Position numbers and translations under genes: made by a program. From Lachnospiraceae bacterium (GTDB lineage Bacteria; Bacillota; Clostridia; Lachnospirales; Lachnospiraceae): DNA of 54,910 bases. Positions 22,133-30,426 of the stretch are shown piece after piece. The DNA is taken from positions 1-54,910 of the forward strand of contig JAEEVK010000009.1 in NCBI GenBank assembly GCA_016287095.1, in the 5' to 3' direction. Every line of letters begins with the position of its first letter. Position 1 is the first letter of the stretch. The notes below the pieces were generated by a model. The model worked only from the letters and a program-made list of their open reading frames with translations, was not told where the DNA came from and did no database searches.

Positions 22133-23950
22133 ATGAAATACAATGCTTTTATCAGTTACAGGCATACGGAGCCTGATATATATGTGGCAAAAACACTCCA
22201 GCAGAAACTGGAGCATTTTAAGCTACCCAAATCTTTGAGAAAAAAATATCCAAAGGAACGCTGGAGGATAAACAGGATATTCCGTGATCAGGATGAGCTT
22301 TCGTTATCGGAAAACCTGTCGGAAGAGCTGGATGAATCACTGAAAGATTCTGAATATCTGATAGCCATATGTTCTCCGAGATACAAGGAGTCGGAGTGGT
22401 GTAACAGGGAAATCGATATTTACACAAAGATGTACGGTCTGGAGAAGACTCTGCTAGTACTTGTGGAGGGTGAACCTGAGGAGTCATTTCCGGAGAATCA
22501 GTTGTACCGTGACAAGGTCATTAAGGACGATAACGGAAATACCGAGATTATAAGGGAAGATGTAGAGCCTTTGGCTGCAGATGTCCGAGGTAATGACAAA
22601 AAGGAAATAAACAGAAAGATCGATGATGCCGTGATCAGACTCGCTGCCATGATGTACGGGCTGGACTATGATGATCTGCGCCGCAGACACAGGGAACAGA
22701 AGATCAGGAGGATAGCAGGTATAGCCTCGATAGTTGCCGGTGTATTCTTTGTTTTTGGACTGGTGTGTTTGTTACTGCTTATGCGTATCAATTCCCTGTC
22801 CAACGATCTGGAAGACTCCAATAAGAATCTGATAGAATTAAATAAACAGATATTGGAGAATGACAAGGATATTCAGGAAAAAGCACAGGAGATAGAACGT
22901 AAAAACGGAGAACTTGCCGAGTTAAACGATAAGCTTAACGAACAATATGTGAGTGAGCAGATAAAGTATGCTGTATCAACTGCTGAAAACACTATTAATT
23001 CCATGAGAAAAGGAAGGTTTTTCGAAGGTCTTGTACAGCTAAGAAATGCCATGCCGGATACAAAAGAAGATAATTCTAAGCCATATGTTGCTAAGACTGA
23101 GTTTGCATTGTCCAAGGTTTTGTTTGAATATGAATTTGATGTATTTGCTCCTGAAGGTATCGTGCAGGATCCTACCGACGAAGAAGAATATGATGATTTC
23201 TGGGTAGATTACACCCGATATTTCTTCCTTCAGGGGTATCTGGGAGGCGACAATATAGTAGGAGCCGGCAACATGGAGGATGGAACAGTGCTCATAATCA
23301 CGGACAGGGCAGGCTTTTACTGGTACAAACCCGATGAGTATGTTATGGATGATGTAACAGTTACATGGTTTGACGAGACTTTTGATTCATTTATCGAAAG
23401 AGCTGCATATCGTGACGGTAAGCTGTATATAAAGTTTAATAAAAACGATTATGTAACATGCTTTAGCATGAAGCCGAGAGTTGATGAAACCTTTGCGGGT
23501 GAAATCGGTTTTGAAGATTTTAATAAGGTTCGTCGTATTTACATGGATGATGAAAATCCGGTCAAGTGGTCGGACGACGGTAAAATCCGTATAGAATATG
23601 TTTCTAACCGTACTGTTAATATTTTCAGGGGAGATGAAACAGAACCTGTAAATACTCTGTATGATCACAACGGAAAATGTTATGGTATTTATAGCATGGA
23701 GGGTACCGGTTATTATGCTATCATATACGGATATGACGGATATATATTGAATGAAAATCTCGAGGAAATAGCGAAGGTAAGGAATTACTACGGTTATTCC
23801 TCCGAGGATAATACCCTGCTTCAGTTTAGATGGAAGGACGACCGTAAGGGATACTATATTTATAAATATCCGTTTAGGTCCTATGAGGAGCTGATATCCG
23901 AGGCTGATGAATTGCTTGACAGTATACCGCAGGAGCTTTTGGTTAATTAA
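22133..23950 (+). CDS. TIR-domain transmembrane protein with large C-terminal outer domain
   Basis: 605 residues. An N-terminal TIR domain of about 175 residues (FISYRHTEPD at 6-15; SEYLIAICSPRYKESEWCNREI with Trp89, Cys90 and the putative NAD-hydrolysing Glu93). A basic stretch (RRRHREQKIRR) precedes one TM helix at about 195-217, which places the TIR domain inside the cell. A coiled coil spans 218-275, then about 330 residues rich in beta strands and aromatic/Asp turns, resembling a beta-propeller, expected outside. Start ATG with GTGGTG upstream. It lies 118 bases after the serpin gene and is monocistronic. No SIR2, ThsA or other defence partner is nearby. Family members are annotated simply as TIR proteins in Clostridia; ligand and output are unknown. 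Confidence 0.82.
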   Translation: MKYNAFISYRHTEPDIYVAKTLQQKLEHFKLPKSLRKKYPKERWRINRIFRDQDELSLSENLSEELDESLKDSEYLIAICSPRYKESEWCNREIDIYTKMYGLEKTLLVLVEGEPEESFPENQLYRDKVIKDDNGNTEIIREDVEPLAADVRGNDKKEINRKIDDAVIRLAAMMYGLDYDDLRRRHREQKIRRIAGIASIVAGVFFVFGLVCLLLLMRINSLSNDLEDSNKNLIELNKQILENDKDIQEKAQEIERKNGELAELNDKLNEQYVSEQIKYAVSTAENTINSMRKGRFFEGLVQLRNAMPDTKEDNSKPYVAKTEFALSKVLFEYEFDVFAPEGIVQDPTDEEEYDDFWVDYTRYFFLQGYLGGDNIVGAGNMEDGTVLIITDRAGFYWYKPDEYVMDDVTVTWFDETFDSFIERAAYRDGKLYIKFNKNDYVTCFSMKPRVDETFAGEIGFEDFNKVRRIYMDDENPVKWSDDGKIRIEYVSNRTVNIFRGDETEPVNTLYDHNGKCYGIYSMEGTGYYAIIYGYDGYILNENLEEIAKVRNYYGYSSEDNTLLQFRWKDDRKGYYIYKYPFRSYEELISEADELLDSIPQELLVN

Positions 23951-24024
23951 ATGTATAGCCATTTATAATATCGGTTTAGAACTTGGATTTTAGCAAAATT
24001 ATTAGTGAATAATTATGAGATCTG

Positions 24025-24033
24025 TGCTATAAT
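24025..24033 (+). promoter_or_regulatory. Extended -10 promoter of the secreted-protein gene
   Basis: TGCTATAAT (24025-24033), 45 bases before the start; the -35 region (GTGAAT) is poor, which the extended -10 would offset. Confidence 0.55.
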
Positions 24034-24077
24034 GTAAAAGTAGTTTTTCCAAATCTAAAAGGAGAGAGGTAAAGAAC

Positions 24078-25136
24078 ATGAAACTTAAGAAATTATTAGC
24101 AGCATTCGTTTTTGCAGTGCTTGGCGTTATGTTGATCGGAAGCATTGAGACCCAGGCAAAGTCCAATATGATCACACTTACACCTTCCACAAAGAAGGAC
24201 TGTCACAGATATTGTTATATTTATATAAGTGTGGCTACATCAGAGGACAATATTAAAAAACTTGAGTATCAGTATGGTAAGGTTAAGAAGACTGCAAATA
24301 AATACTGGAAGAATACTGAAGAGCCTTACTATTATGAAGAGGACGGAAGCGTTAATGCCAGGATTTATGCGGATATAAACGGATATTACTCTGTAAGAGT
24401 TACTCTGAAGAACGGTAAGAAGTATGTTAAGAGTATCAAGATAAAGAACATGAAGCCTTGCAGCTTTAACAGCAGCATACCTGCAAAGATCAAGAGCATT
24501 TCCAAGGCTGATGCAGATGGAAATTATACTATGACCGTTGATTATTATGCTGCTTATAACAAGACATATGATGAGGTTTATGGTACTAAGGTTGGCGATA
24601 CACTGGATTTCATGGGTAAGGAAGCTAAGATCGTCAAGATGTTTAAACTTGACGGTGACGGAGAACCTGTCGAGATCAAGAAATTTGAAGATGGCTGCCG
24701 TCTTATCGTTTGTGCTCCAAAGGATTATCATGACTTTTATGGTGATGAATATAAAGAATACTATGAGGACAATCCTGAACATACATATTTCGGACTGCTT
24801 TCAATAGATGGCAGTATTTACAAAGCTTATGAAGATTATGATCTTTACGGTGATAACTATGTTACACTGGATTTTGTTTATGCAAGTGATGTCAAGCTTA
24901 AGATAAACAAGAATACCAGAGTCAGTCTGGCTTACGCAGACAGTGAGAAGTACGGATTAGATTGCTATATTAGCGGTAAGAAGTATGCTCAGATAAGAAG
25001 AAACGGTGCAAAGCCCGAGGATGAAGGTCTGAACGTATTTGAGGGTACTGAATTCCATATTTTCGAAGTGTATGACACAGCAACCGGTGATTTTACCGAT
25101 GTGGTAAGCGAAATGATCGAGATTTACACACCTTGA
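24078..25136 (+). CDS. Secreted protein of unknown function
   Basis: 352 residues. A signal peptide (MKLKKLLAAFVFAVLGVMLIGSIETQAKS) with cleavage near ETQAKS and no lipobox, so the product is released or loosely cell-bound. The first 95 mature residues have a beta-sandwich-like pattern (YIYISVATSEDNIKKLEYQYG, YYSVRVTLKNGKKYVKSIKI), like the Ig-like repeats of Clostridial surface proteins. The rest is rich in Tyr, Asp and Lys with alternating strands. No catalytic or binding motif is recognised. RBS GGAGAGAGG, own extended -10 promoter and own terminator make it monocistronic. It follows the serpin and TIR genes, so part of a surface-protein neighbourhood. Confidence 0.7.
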   Translation: MKLKKLLAAFVFAVLGVMLIGSIETQAKSNMITLTPSTKKDCHRYCYIYISVATSEDNIKKLEYQYGKVKKTANKYWKNTEEPYYYEEDGSVNARIYADINGYYSVRVTLKNGKKYVKSIKIKNMKPCSFNSSIPAKIKSISKADADGNYTMTVDYYAAYNKTYDEVYGTKVGDTLDFMGKEAKIVKMFKLDGDGEPVEIKKFEDGCRLIVCAPKDYHDFYGDEYKEYYEDNPEHTYFGLLSIDGSIYKAYEDYDLYGDNYVTLDFVYASDVKLKINKNTRVSLAYADSEKYGLDCYISGKKYAQIRRNGAKPEDEGLNVFEGTEFHIFEVYDTATGDFTDVVSEMIEIYTP

Positions 25137-25186
25137 TGACACTATCGCTCAGTATGACAGATTGGTAAATATTTCTTTTAACAGAT

Positions 25187-25214
25187 AAGAGGGTCGGAGA
25201 CGATCCTCTTTTTA
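25187..25214 (+). terminator. Terminator after the secreted-protein gene
   Basis: AAGAGGGTCG-GAGA-CGATCCTCTT, a 10-bp stem with one wobble pair, then TTTAATT. Confidence 0.8.
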
Positions 25215-25215
25215 A

Positions 25216-25244
25216 TTGACTTAGGGGCGTTTTAGTGGTATATT
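25216..25244 (+). promoter_or_regulatory. Promoter of adhE
   Basis: TTGACT (25216-25221), 17-base spacer, TATATT (25239-25244), immediately after the terminator. I looked for a Rex-type TTGT...ACAA site nearby and saw none. Confidence 0.7.
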
Positions 25245-25294
25245 ATAAAGCATATGGGAACTAAAAAAATATACATAGAAAGTAGAGGATAAGC

Positions 25295-27958
25295 ATGGAA
25301 CAGATGATTGTTGACGGCGTTGAGAAGCTGGAAGAGCTCATGAAAAGAGTTCGTAAGGCTCAGGAGGAGTTTTCTGCTTACAGTCAGGAGCAGGTGGACA
25401 AGATCTTTAAGGCTGCCGCTACCGCAGCATGCGCAGCACGTCTTCCTTTGGCAAAGATGGCTGTTGAAGAGACAGGCATGGGCTGTGTGGAAGACAAGGT
25501 TATAAAGAACAGCTTTGCTTCTGAGTATATCTATAATGCATATAAGGATGCAAAGACCTGCGGCGTTATAGAAGAGGATAAGGCAGCAGGCATACAGAAG
25601 GTGGCTGAGTCCATAGGTCTGGTAGCTGCTGTTATACCTACCACAAACCCCACAAGTACTGCAATATTCAAGACTTTAGTATGCTTAAAGACCAGAAACG
25701 GTATCATCATCAGCCCTCACCCGAGAGCAAAGAAGTCTACCATTGAGGCAGCAAGGATAGTGCTGGAGGCTGCTGTAAAGGCAGGTGCTCCCGAGGGCAT
25801 CATCGGCTGGATAGATGTACCGTCACTTGATATGACAAACCTGCTTATGAAATCAGCAGATATCATCCTGGCTACAGGCGGCCCCGGTATGGTAAAGGCT
25901 GCTTATTCGTCAGGTAAGCCTGCTCTGGGCGTTGGTGCAGGTAATACTCCCGCCATCATCGATTCCAGTGCAGATATAGTACTGGCAGTAAACTCTATCA
26001 TTCATTCCAAGACCTTTGATAACGGTATGATCTGTGCTTCTGAACAGTCGGTTATCGTACTTAAGGATATATATGACAAGGTAAAGAAAGAGTTTGCATA
26101 TCGCGGCGCATATTTCTTAAGCCCCGCCGAGACAGAAAAGGTTAGAAAGACCATTATCATCAATGGTTCGCTTAATGCAAAGATAGTAGGCCAGACCGCT
26201 TTTAAGATCGCAGCACTGGCAGGTGTTAAGGTACCCGAGTCTGCAAAGGTGCTTATCGGAGAGGTTGAATCTGTAGAGCTTTCCGAAGAGTTTGCACATG
26301 AAAAGCTTAGTCCTGTACTTGCTATGTACAAGGCTAAAAATATCGAGGATGCATTCAGCAAGGCTGAGAGACTTATTGCTGACGGCGGTTATGGTCATAC
26401 ATCATCCATTTACATCGATCTTAATACCAGACAGGATGTCTTTGATGAGTTCAAGGAGCGTATGAAGACCTGCCGTATAGTTGTTAATACTCCTTCTTCA
26501 CACGGCGGTATCGGAGATCTTTATAACTTTAAGCTTTTACCTTCACTTACACTCGGCTGCGGTACATGGGGCGGCAACTCAGTAAGTGAGAATGTAGGTA
26601 TAAAGCATCTCTTAAATATCAAGACCGTTGCTATAAGGAGGGAGAATATGCTCTGGTTCAGAGTTCCTGAAAAGGTTTATATAAAGAAGGGCTGTACTGC
26701 ACTTGCCCTTGAAGAACTTAAGACAGATATGAACAAGAAACGTGCGTTTATCGTAACTGACAGCTTCCTGTTTAAGTCGGGTATGTGCAAGCCTGTAACA
26801 GATAAGCTTGACAGTCTGGGTATAGTTCATACTACCTTCAGTGATGTTGAGCCCAACCCGACATTGAAGAGTGCAAAGGCCGGCGCAGAGCTGATGAAGA
26901 GCTTTGAACCCGATGTGATCATAGCTATCGGTGGCGGTTCGGCTATGGATGCTGCAAAGATCATGTGGCTTTTATACGAGCATCCCGAAGCAGATTTCGC
27001 AGACATGGCTATGCGTTTTGTAGATATCAGAAAGAGAATATATAAATTCCCTCATATGGGAGATAAGGCATACTTTGTAGCTATCCCTACATCGGCAGGT
27101 ACCGGTTCGGAGGTTACTCCTTTCGCGGTTATCACTGATGAAAGCAACGGTATCAAGTATCCTCTTGCAGATTATGAGTTATTACCTAAGATGGCTATAG
27201 TTGATGCTGATTTCCAGATGACAGCTCCTAAGGGACTGACATCCGCATCTGGTATAGATGCTGTATCCCATGCTTTAGAGGCTTATGCATCGATGATGGC
27301 TACCGACTATACCGATGGCCTGGCTCTGCAGGCATTGAAGGTTATTTTTGAATACCTGCCTATCGCCTACGAGGACGGTACCAATGTGGTAGCACGTGAG
27401 AAGATGGCTAATGCAGCTACACTTGCTGGTATGGCTTTCGCAAATGCATTCCTCGGCGTTTGCCACTCTATGGCTCACAAGCTTGGTGCTTACCACCATA
27501 TAGCACACGGTGTAGCAAATGCACTGATGCTTGAGGAGGTTATCAGATTTAACTCTAAAGAAGCACCTCATAAGATGGGCACCTTCCCTCAGTACGATCA
27601 TCCGAAGACTCTTAGGAGATACGCTGAGATAGCTGAGTATCTCGGACTTGAAGTAAAGGAAACAGCAGGTAAGGGCGGAAAGAAGAGTACAAAGAAAGCT
27701 GATGCTGAAAACAATGCAGATTATGCAAAGGTAGAGGCTCTGATCGCAGCAATCAATGATCTCAAGGAAAAGATCGGCATCAAGAAGACGATCAGGGACT
27801 ATGTGCCCGATGAGGCTGAGTTCCTTAAGACACTTGATGAGATGTCAGAAAATGCATTTGATGATCAGTGTACCGGAGCAAATCCGAGATATCCGCTTAT
27901 CTCCGAGATTAAGCAGATGTTCTTAAATGCATATTATGGAAAGCATGAGGAGGTTTGA
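25295..27958 (+). CDS. adhE: Bifunctional aldehyde-alcohol dehydrogenase
   Basis: 887 residues, the usual AdhE length. The N-terminal half is an acylating aldehyde dehydrogenase (acetyl-CoA to acetaldehyde) with IPTTNPTSTAIFK, GAGNTPA and catalytic Cys247 in NGMICASEQSV. The C-terminal half is an Fe-alcohol dehydrogenase (acetaldehyde to ethanol) with AIGGGSAMDAAK, PTSAGTGSEVTPF, SGIDAVSHALEAY and GVCHSMAHKLGA...HGVANA for the metal. Together they regenerate two NAD. Residues about 787-811 carry a Lys/Ala/Gly-rich stretch (GKGGKKSTKKADAENNADYAK) where relatives normally have a short loop before the last helices. AGAGG precedes the ATG. Its stop is followed within one base by the start of a kinase-like gene. 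Confidence 0.95.
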   Translation: MEQMIVDGVEKLEELMKRVRKAQEEFSAYSQEQVDKIFKAAATAACAARLPLAKMAVEETGMGCVEDKVIKNSFASEYIYNAYKDAKTCGVIEEDKAAGIQKVAESIGLVAAVIPTTNPTSTAIFKTLVCLKTRNGIIISPHPRAKKSTIEAARIVLEAAVKAGAPEGIIGWIDVPSLDMTNLLMKSADIILATGGPGMVKAAYSSGKPALGVGAGNTPAIIDSSADIVLAVNSIIHSKTFDNGMICASEQSVIVLKDIYDKVKKEFAYRGAYFLSPAETEKVRKTIIINGSLNAKIVGQTAFKIAALAGVKVPESAKVLIGEVESVELSEEFAHEKLSPVLAMYKAKNIEDAFSKAERLIADGGYGHTSSIYIDLNTRQDVFDEFKERMKTCRIVVNTPSSHGGIGDLYNFKLLPSLTLGCGTWGGNSVSENVGIKHLLNIKTVAIRRENMLWFRVPEKVYIKKGCTALALEELKTDMNKKRAFIVTDSFLFKSGMCKPVTDKLDSLGIVHTTFSDVEPNPTLKSAKAGAELMKSFEPDVIIAIGGGSAMDAAKIMWLLYEHPEADFADMAMRFVDIRKRIYKFPHMGDKAYFVAIPTSAGTGSEVTPFAVITDESNGIKYPLADYELLPKMAIVDADFQMTAPKGLTSASGIDAVSHALEAYASMMATDYTDGLALQALKVIFEYLPIAYEDGTNVVAREKMANAATLAGMAFANAFLGVCHSMAHKLGAYHHIAHGVANALMLEEVIRFNSKEAPHKMGTFPQYDHPKTLRRYAEIAEYLGLEVKETAGKGGKKSTKKADAENNADYAKVEALIAAINDLKEKIGIKKTIRDYVPDEAEFLKTLDEMSENAFDDQCTGANPRYPLISEIKQMFLNAYYGKHEEV

Positions 27959-27959
27959 T

Positions 27960-28709
27960 ATGAATTTAAAAAATGTCATATCCGTCAGAAAGAATAAGAA
28001 AATATACCGTGACGGTGATAATTGTATAAAGGTTTTTGATGAGAGTTATTCAAAGGCAGATGTCCTTAATGAGGCGCTGATCACTGCCAGGATAGAAGAG
28101 ACCGGCCTTAACATCCCTAAGTTAAAGGAAGTAACCGTAGTGGATGGCAAGTGGGCTATCGTCAGCGAGTACATTGAGGGTACTCCTCTTGACAAATTGA
28201 TGGAACAGAATCCCAAAAAGAAGGACGAGTACCTGGAGAAATTTGTTGACCTGCAGCTGGAGGTACAGTCTAAGCGCTGTCCTTTGCTTAATAAGCTTAA
28301 GGATAAGATGAACAGAAAGATCAGCGAGACCAAGCTGGACGCTACCACCAGATATGAGCTTCATACCCGTCTGGAAGGTATGCCCAAGCATGTTAAGGTA
28401 TGCCATGGTGATTTCAACCCTTCAAATATCATCGTTAAGGATGATGGTACCATGTATATCCTCGACTGGGCACATGCTACCCAGGGTAATGCATCAGCCG
28501 ATGCAGCCCGTACATACCTGCTTTTCTGGCTGAACAACGATATGGAGACAGGTGAGAAGTATCTTAAGCTTTTCTGCAAGAAGAGCGATACCGCTATGCA
28601 GTATGTCCAGAAATGGATCCCCATCGTTGCCGCTTCACAGTCCGTAAAAGGACATGAGGAAGAGATGGAGCTCCTAATGAAGTGGGTAAATGTTGTTGAT
28701 TATGAATAA
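27960..28709 (+). CDS. Aminoglycoside phosphotransferase (APH/choline kinase)-fold kinase
   Basis: 249 residues. Kinase-like fold with Lys-bearing N-lobe, a hinge VSEYIEGTPLDKLM, the catalytic loop VCHGDFNPSNIIV (His-Gly-Asp...Asn) and the metal-binding Asp in MYILDWAHATQGN. Such enzymes phosphorylate small hydroxyl compounds (choline, ethanolamine, sugars, antibiotics). The ATG at 27960 has GAGGAGG nine bases before it within adhE and starts one base after the adhE stop, so its synthesis is tied to AdhE; a longer frame from 27927 is rejected. Small metabolite repair, alcohol or aminoalcohol phosphorylation are possible; nothing suggests actual antibiotic resistance. A palindromic terminator-like repeat follows. 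Confidence 0.8.
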   Translation: MNLKNVISVRKNKKIYRDGDNCIKVFDESYSKADVLNEALITARIEETGLNIPKLKEVTVVDGKWAIVSEYIEGTPLDKLMEQNPKKKDEYLEKFVDLQLEVQSKRCPLLNKLKDKMNRKISETKLDATTRYELHTRLEGMPKHVKVCHGDFNPSNIIVKDDGTMYILDWAHATQGNASADAARTYLLFWLNNDMETGEKYLKLFCKKSDTAMQYVQKWIPIVAASQSVKGHEEEMELLMKWVNVVDYE

Positions 28710-28736
28710 TAAATAAACCGATAAATGAAATTTACT

Positions 28737-28771
28737 TTCTGTCATCCTTTGCACTGCTTAGGATGACAGAA
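28737..28771. repeat. Palindromic repeat / terminator-like hairpin
   Basis: TTCTGTCATCCT (28737-28748) / AGGATGACAGAA (28760-28771), a perfect 12-bp stem with an 11-base loop, 27 bases after the kinase-like gene. A palindromic copy of the dispersed TGTCATCCT repeat; probably also ends adhE transcripts although the T run is short (ATTCTTT). Confidence 0.65.
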
Positions 28772-28800
28772 TTCTTTAAAATAATAATCTGGAGGCAAAA

Positions 28801-30219
28801 ATGTCCTGGTATAATGAAGCAATATTCTATCATATATATCCTTTGGGGATGACCGGAGCTCCGTTTGACAACCCATACGGAGAGCCTGTAAACCGTATGC
28901 AGGATATAGAGAAATGGATACCGCACATAAAGAATATCGGGTGCAACGGTATATATATCGGACCATTATTTGAATCAAAGTCACATGGTTATGATACTAC
29001 CGACTATAGGAAACTTGACACACGTTTAGGAACAAATGATGACCTTAAGTCATTTGTGGACAGATGCCATAAAGAAGGTATAAAGGTAATATTCGACGGT
29101 GTATTCAACCATGTCGGACGTGATTTCTTCGCTTTTAAGGATTTAAAGGAGAAAAGAGAGGGCTCACAGTATAAAGACTGGTTCTGTAACGTGAACTTTT
29201 GGGGAAATAACGAGTTTAATGACGGATTCTCCTATGATAACTGGGGAGGCTACAATATCCTGGTGAAGCTCAACCTTTGGAATCAGGCAGTGCGGGATTA
29301 TCTGTTTGATGTGGTACGTTTCTGGGTCAGCGAGTTTGATGTGGACGGTATACGTCTCGATGCTGCCGATGTGCTGAATTTTGATTTTATGAAACAGCTG
29401 AGAGGACTCGCAAATACCATCAAGCCTGACTTCTGGCTTATGGGAGAGGTGATCCACGGAGAATATGTAAGATGGGTAAACGAGGGTACATTGCACAGCG
29501 TGACCAATTATCATCTGCATAAGGCTCTTTATTCGGGACATAATGATTATAATTATTTTGAAATAGCGCATACGGTAAAGCGTCTTCAGGATATGGGTGT
29601 AAATCGTAATGAAGGATGTATGCTGTATAACTTTGTAGACAATCATGATGTAGAGAGAATATTTACAAAGTTAAATAACAAGGCACATTTTGTACCAGTT
29701 CATTTCCTGCTATATACTTTGCCCGGTATCCCTTCGATATATTACGGATCGGAATTTGCTATCGAAGGCAAGAAGGAAAAGTTTTCCGATGCATCGTTAA
29801 GACCTTGCATGAAAGCGGAAGATTATAAGGAAAACCCAATAACCTCATTCTTTGAAAGCCTTGCAAAGGCCAGAACGGATAAGTCATGCAATGAGGCCTT
29901 TACCAGAGGAGGATACAGGCAGATAGTACTTACCAACAGGCAGTATGTATTTGCACGTGAGACAGAAAACCAGCATGTATTTGTAGCTGTAAACAATGAT
30001 GAAAACGAGGCAGTAGTTAAGTTTAATGCCACATCCGACACCATGCTCAAGATACTTTCAGCATCGGGAGCCAATGTGTCGGGAGATAATAAAGGTGACA
30101 TAAATGGCGGCCTGATAAATAATATTGAGACCGAGCAGGTAAAGATCACCTCTATGGGCAACTGCTATTACGAGATAAAGCTGCCGGCTTGTTCTGGTGC
30201 TGTTTTTGTGACTGAGTAA
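28801..30219 (+). CDS. GH13 alpha-amylase-family glycosidase, cytoplasmic
   Basis: 472 residues without signal peptide, so it acts inside the cell on imported alpha-glucans or oligosaccharides. TIM-barrel motifs: VIFDGVFNH (region I, Asp99, Asn103, His104), DGIRLDAAD with nucleophile Asp187, LMGEVIHG with acid/base Glu216, and FVDNHD with Asp283. The C-terminal beta domain starts at about 380. The start is set by a clear GGAGG seven bases before the ATG. The length suits maltogenic, cyclodextrinase-like or oligo-1,6-glucosidase-type enzymes; the exact bond specificity cannot be read from these motifs. Monocistronic, between the adhE operon and the chemoreceptor. Confidence 0.88.
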   Translation: MSWYNEAIFYHIYPLGMTGAPFDNPYGEPVNRMQDIEKWIPHIKNIGCNGIYIGPLFESKSHGYDTTDYRKLDTRLGTNDDLKSFVDRCHKEGIKVIFDGVFNHVGRDFFAFKDLKEKREGSQYKDWFCNVNFWGNNEFNDGFSYDNWGGYNILVKLNLWNQAVRDYLFDVVRFWVSEFDVDGIRLDAADVLNFDFMKQLRGLANTIKPDFWLMGEVIHGEYVRWVNEGTLHSVTNYHLHKALYSGHNDYNYFEIAHTVKRLQDMGVNRNEGCMLYNFVDNHDVERIFTKLNNKAHFVPVHFLLYTLPGIPSIYYGSEFAIEGKKEKFSDASLRPCMKAEDYKENPITSFFESLAKARTDKSCNEAFTRGGYRQIVLTNRQYVFARETENQHVFVAVNNDENEAVVKFNATSDTMLKILSASGANVSGDNKGDINGGLINNIETEQVKITSMGNCYYEIKLPACSGAVFVTE

Positions 30220-30278
30220 GAGGATAACCTGATCATTGTATCTATGACAGATAAATCTCAAAAAAATCAGTAAATAGT

Positions 30279-30321
30279 TTGACAAATACGTGAAATATAG
30301 TATAATAATATATTATACTAT
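30279..30321 (+). promoter_or_regulatory. Chemoreceptor promoter overlapped by an inverted repeat
   Basis: TTGACA (30279-30284), 16-base spacer, TATAAT (30301-30306). A perfect 10-bp inverted repeat ATAGTATAAT (30297-30306) / ATTATACTAT (30312-30321) covers the -10 and the expected start site, a likely operator. Confidence 0.7.
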
Positions 30322-30426
30322 TTCTATTTTGCTTTTTATCATTACTGTAGTTATGAAGGATGAATTATCTGTTCATTCTTACGGTTTTCGCAGCAGGCGA
30401 CGAAGACCGCGGCACTATGCCTGCGA

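Noticed and set aside
22133..23950. Thoeris or other TIR-based anti-phage system
   Set aside because: No ThsA, SIR2, STALD or nuclease partner nearby and the TIR protein has a TM helix and a large outer domain unlike ThsB.
25200..25294. Rex-type operator upstream of adhE
   Set aside because: No TTGTTAANNNNNNTTAACAA-like palindrome could be found; only the promoter and terminator are visible.
27960..28709. Aminoglycoside resistance gene
   Set aside because: It only shares the APH fold; its coupling to adhE and lack of similarity to specific resistance enzymes suggest a metabolic kinase.
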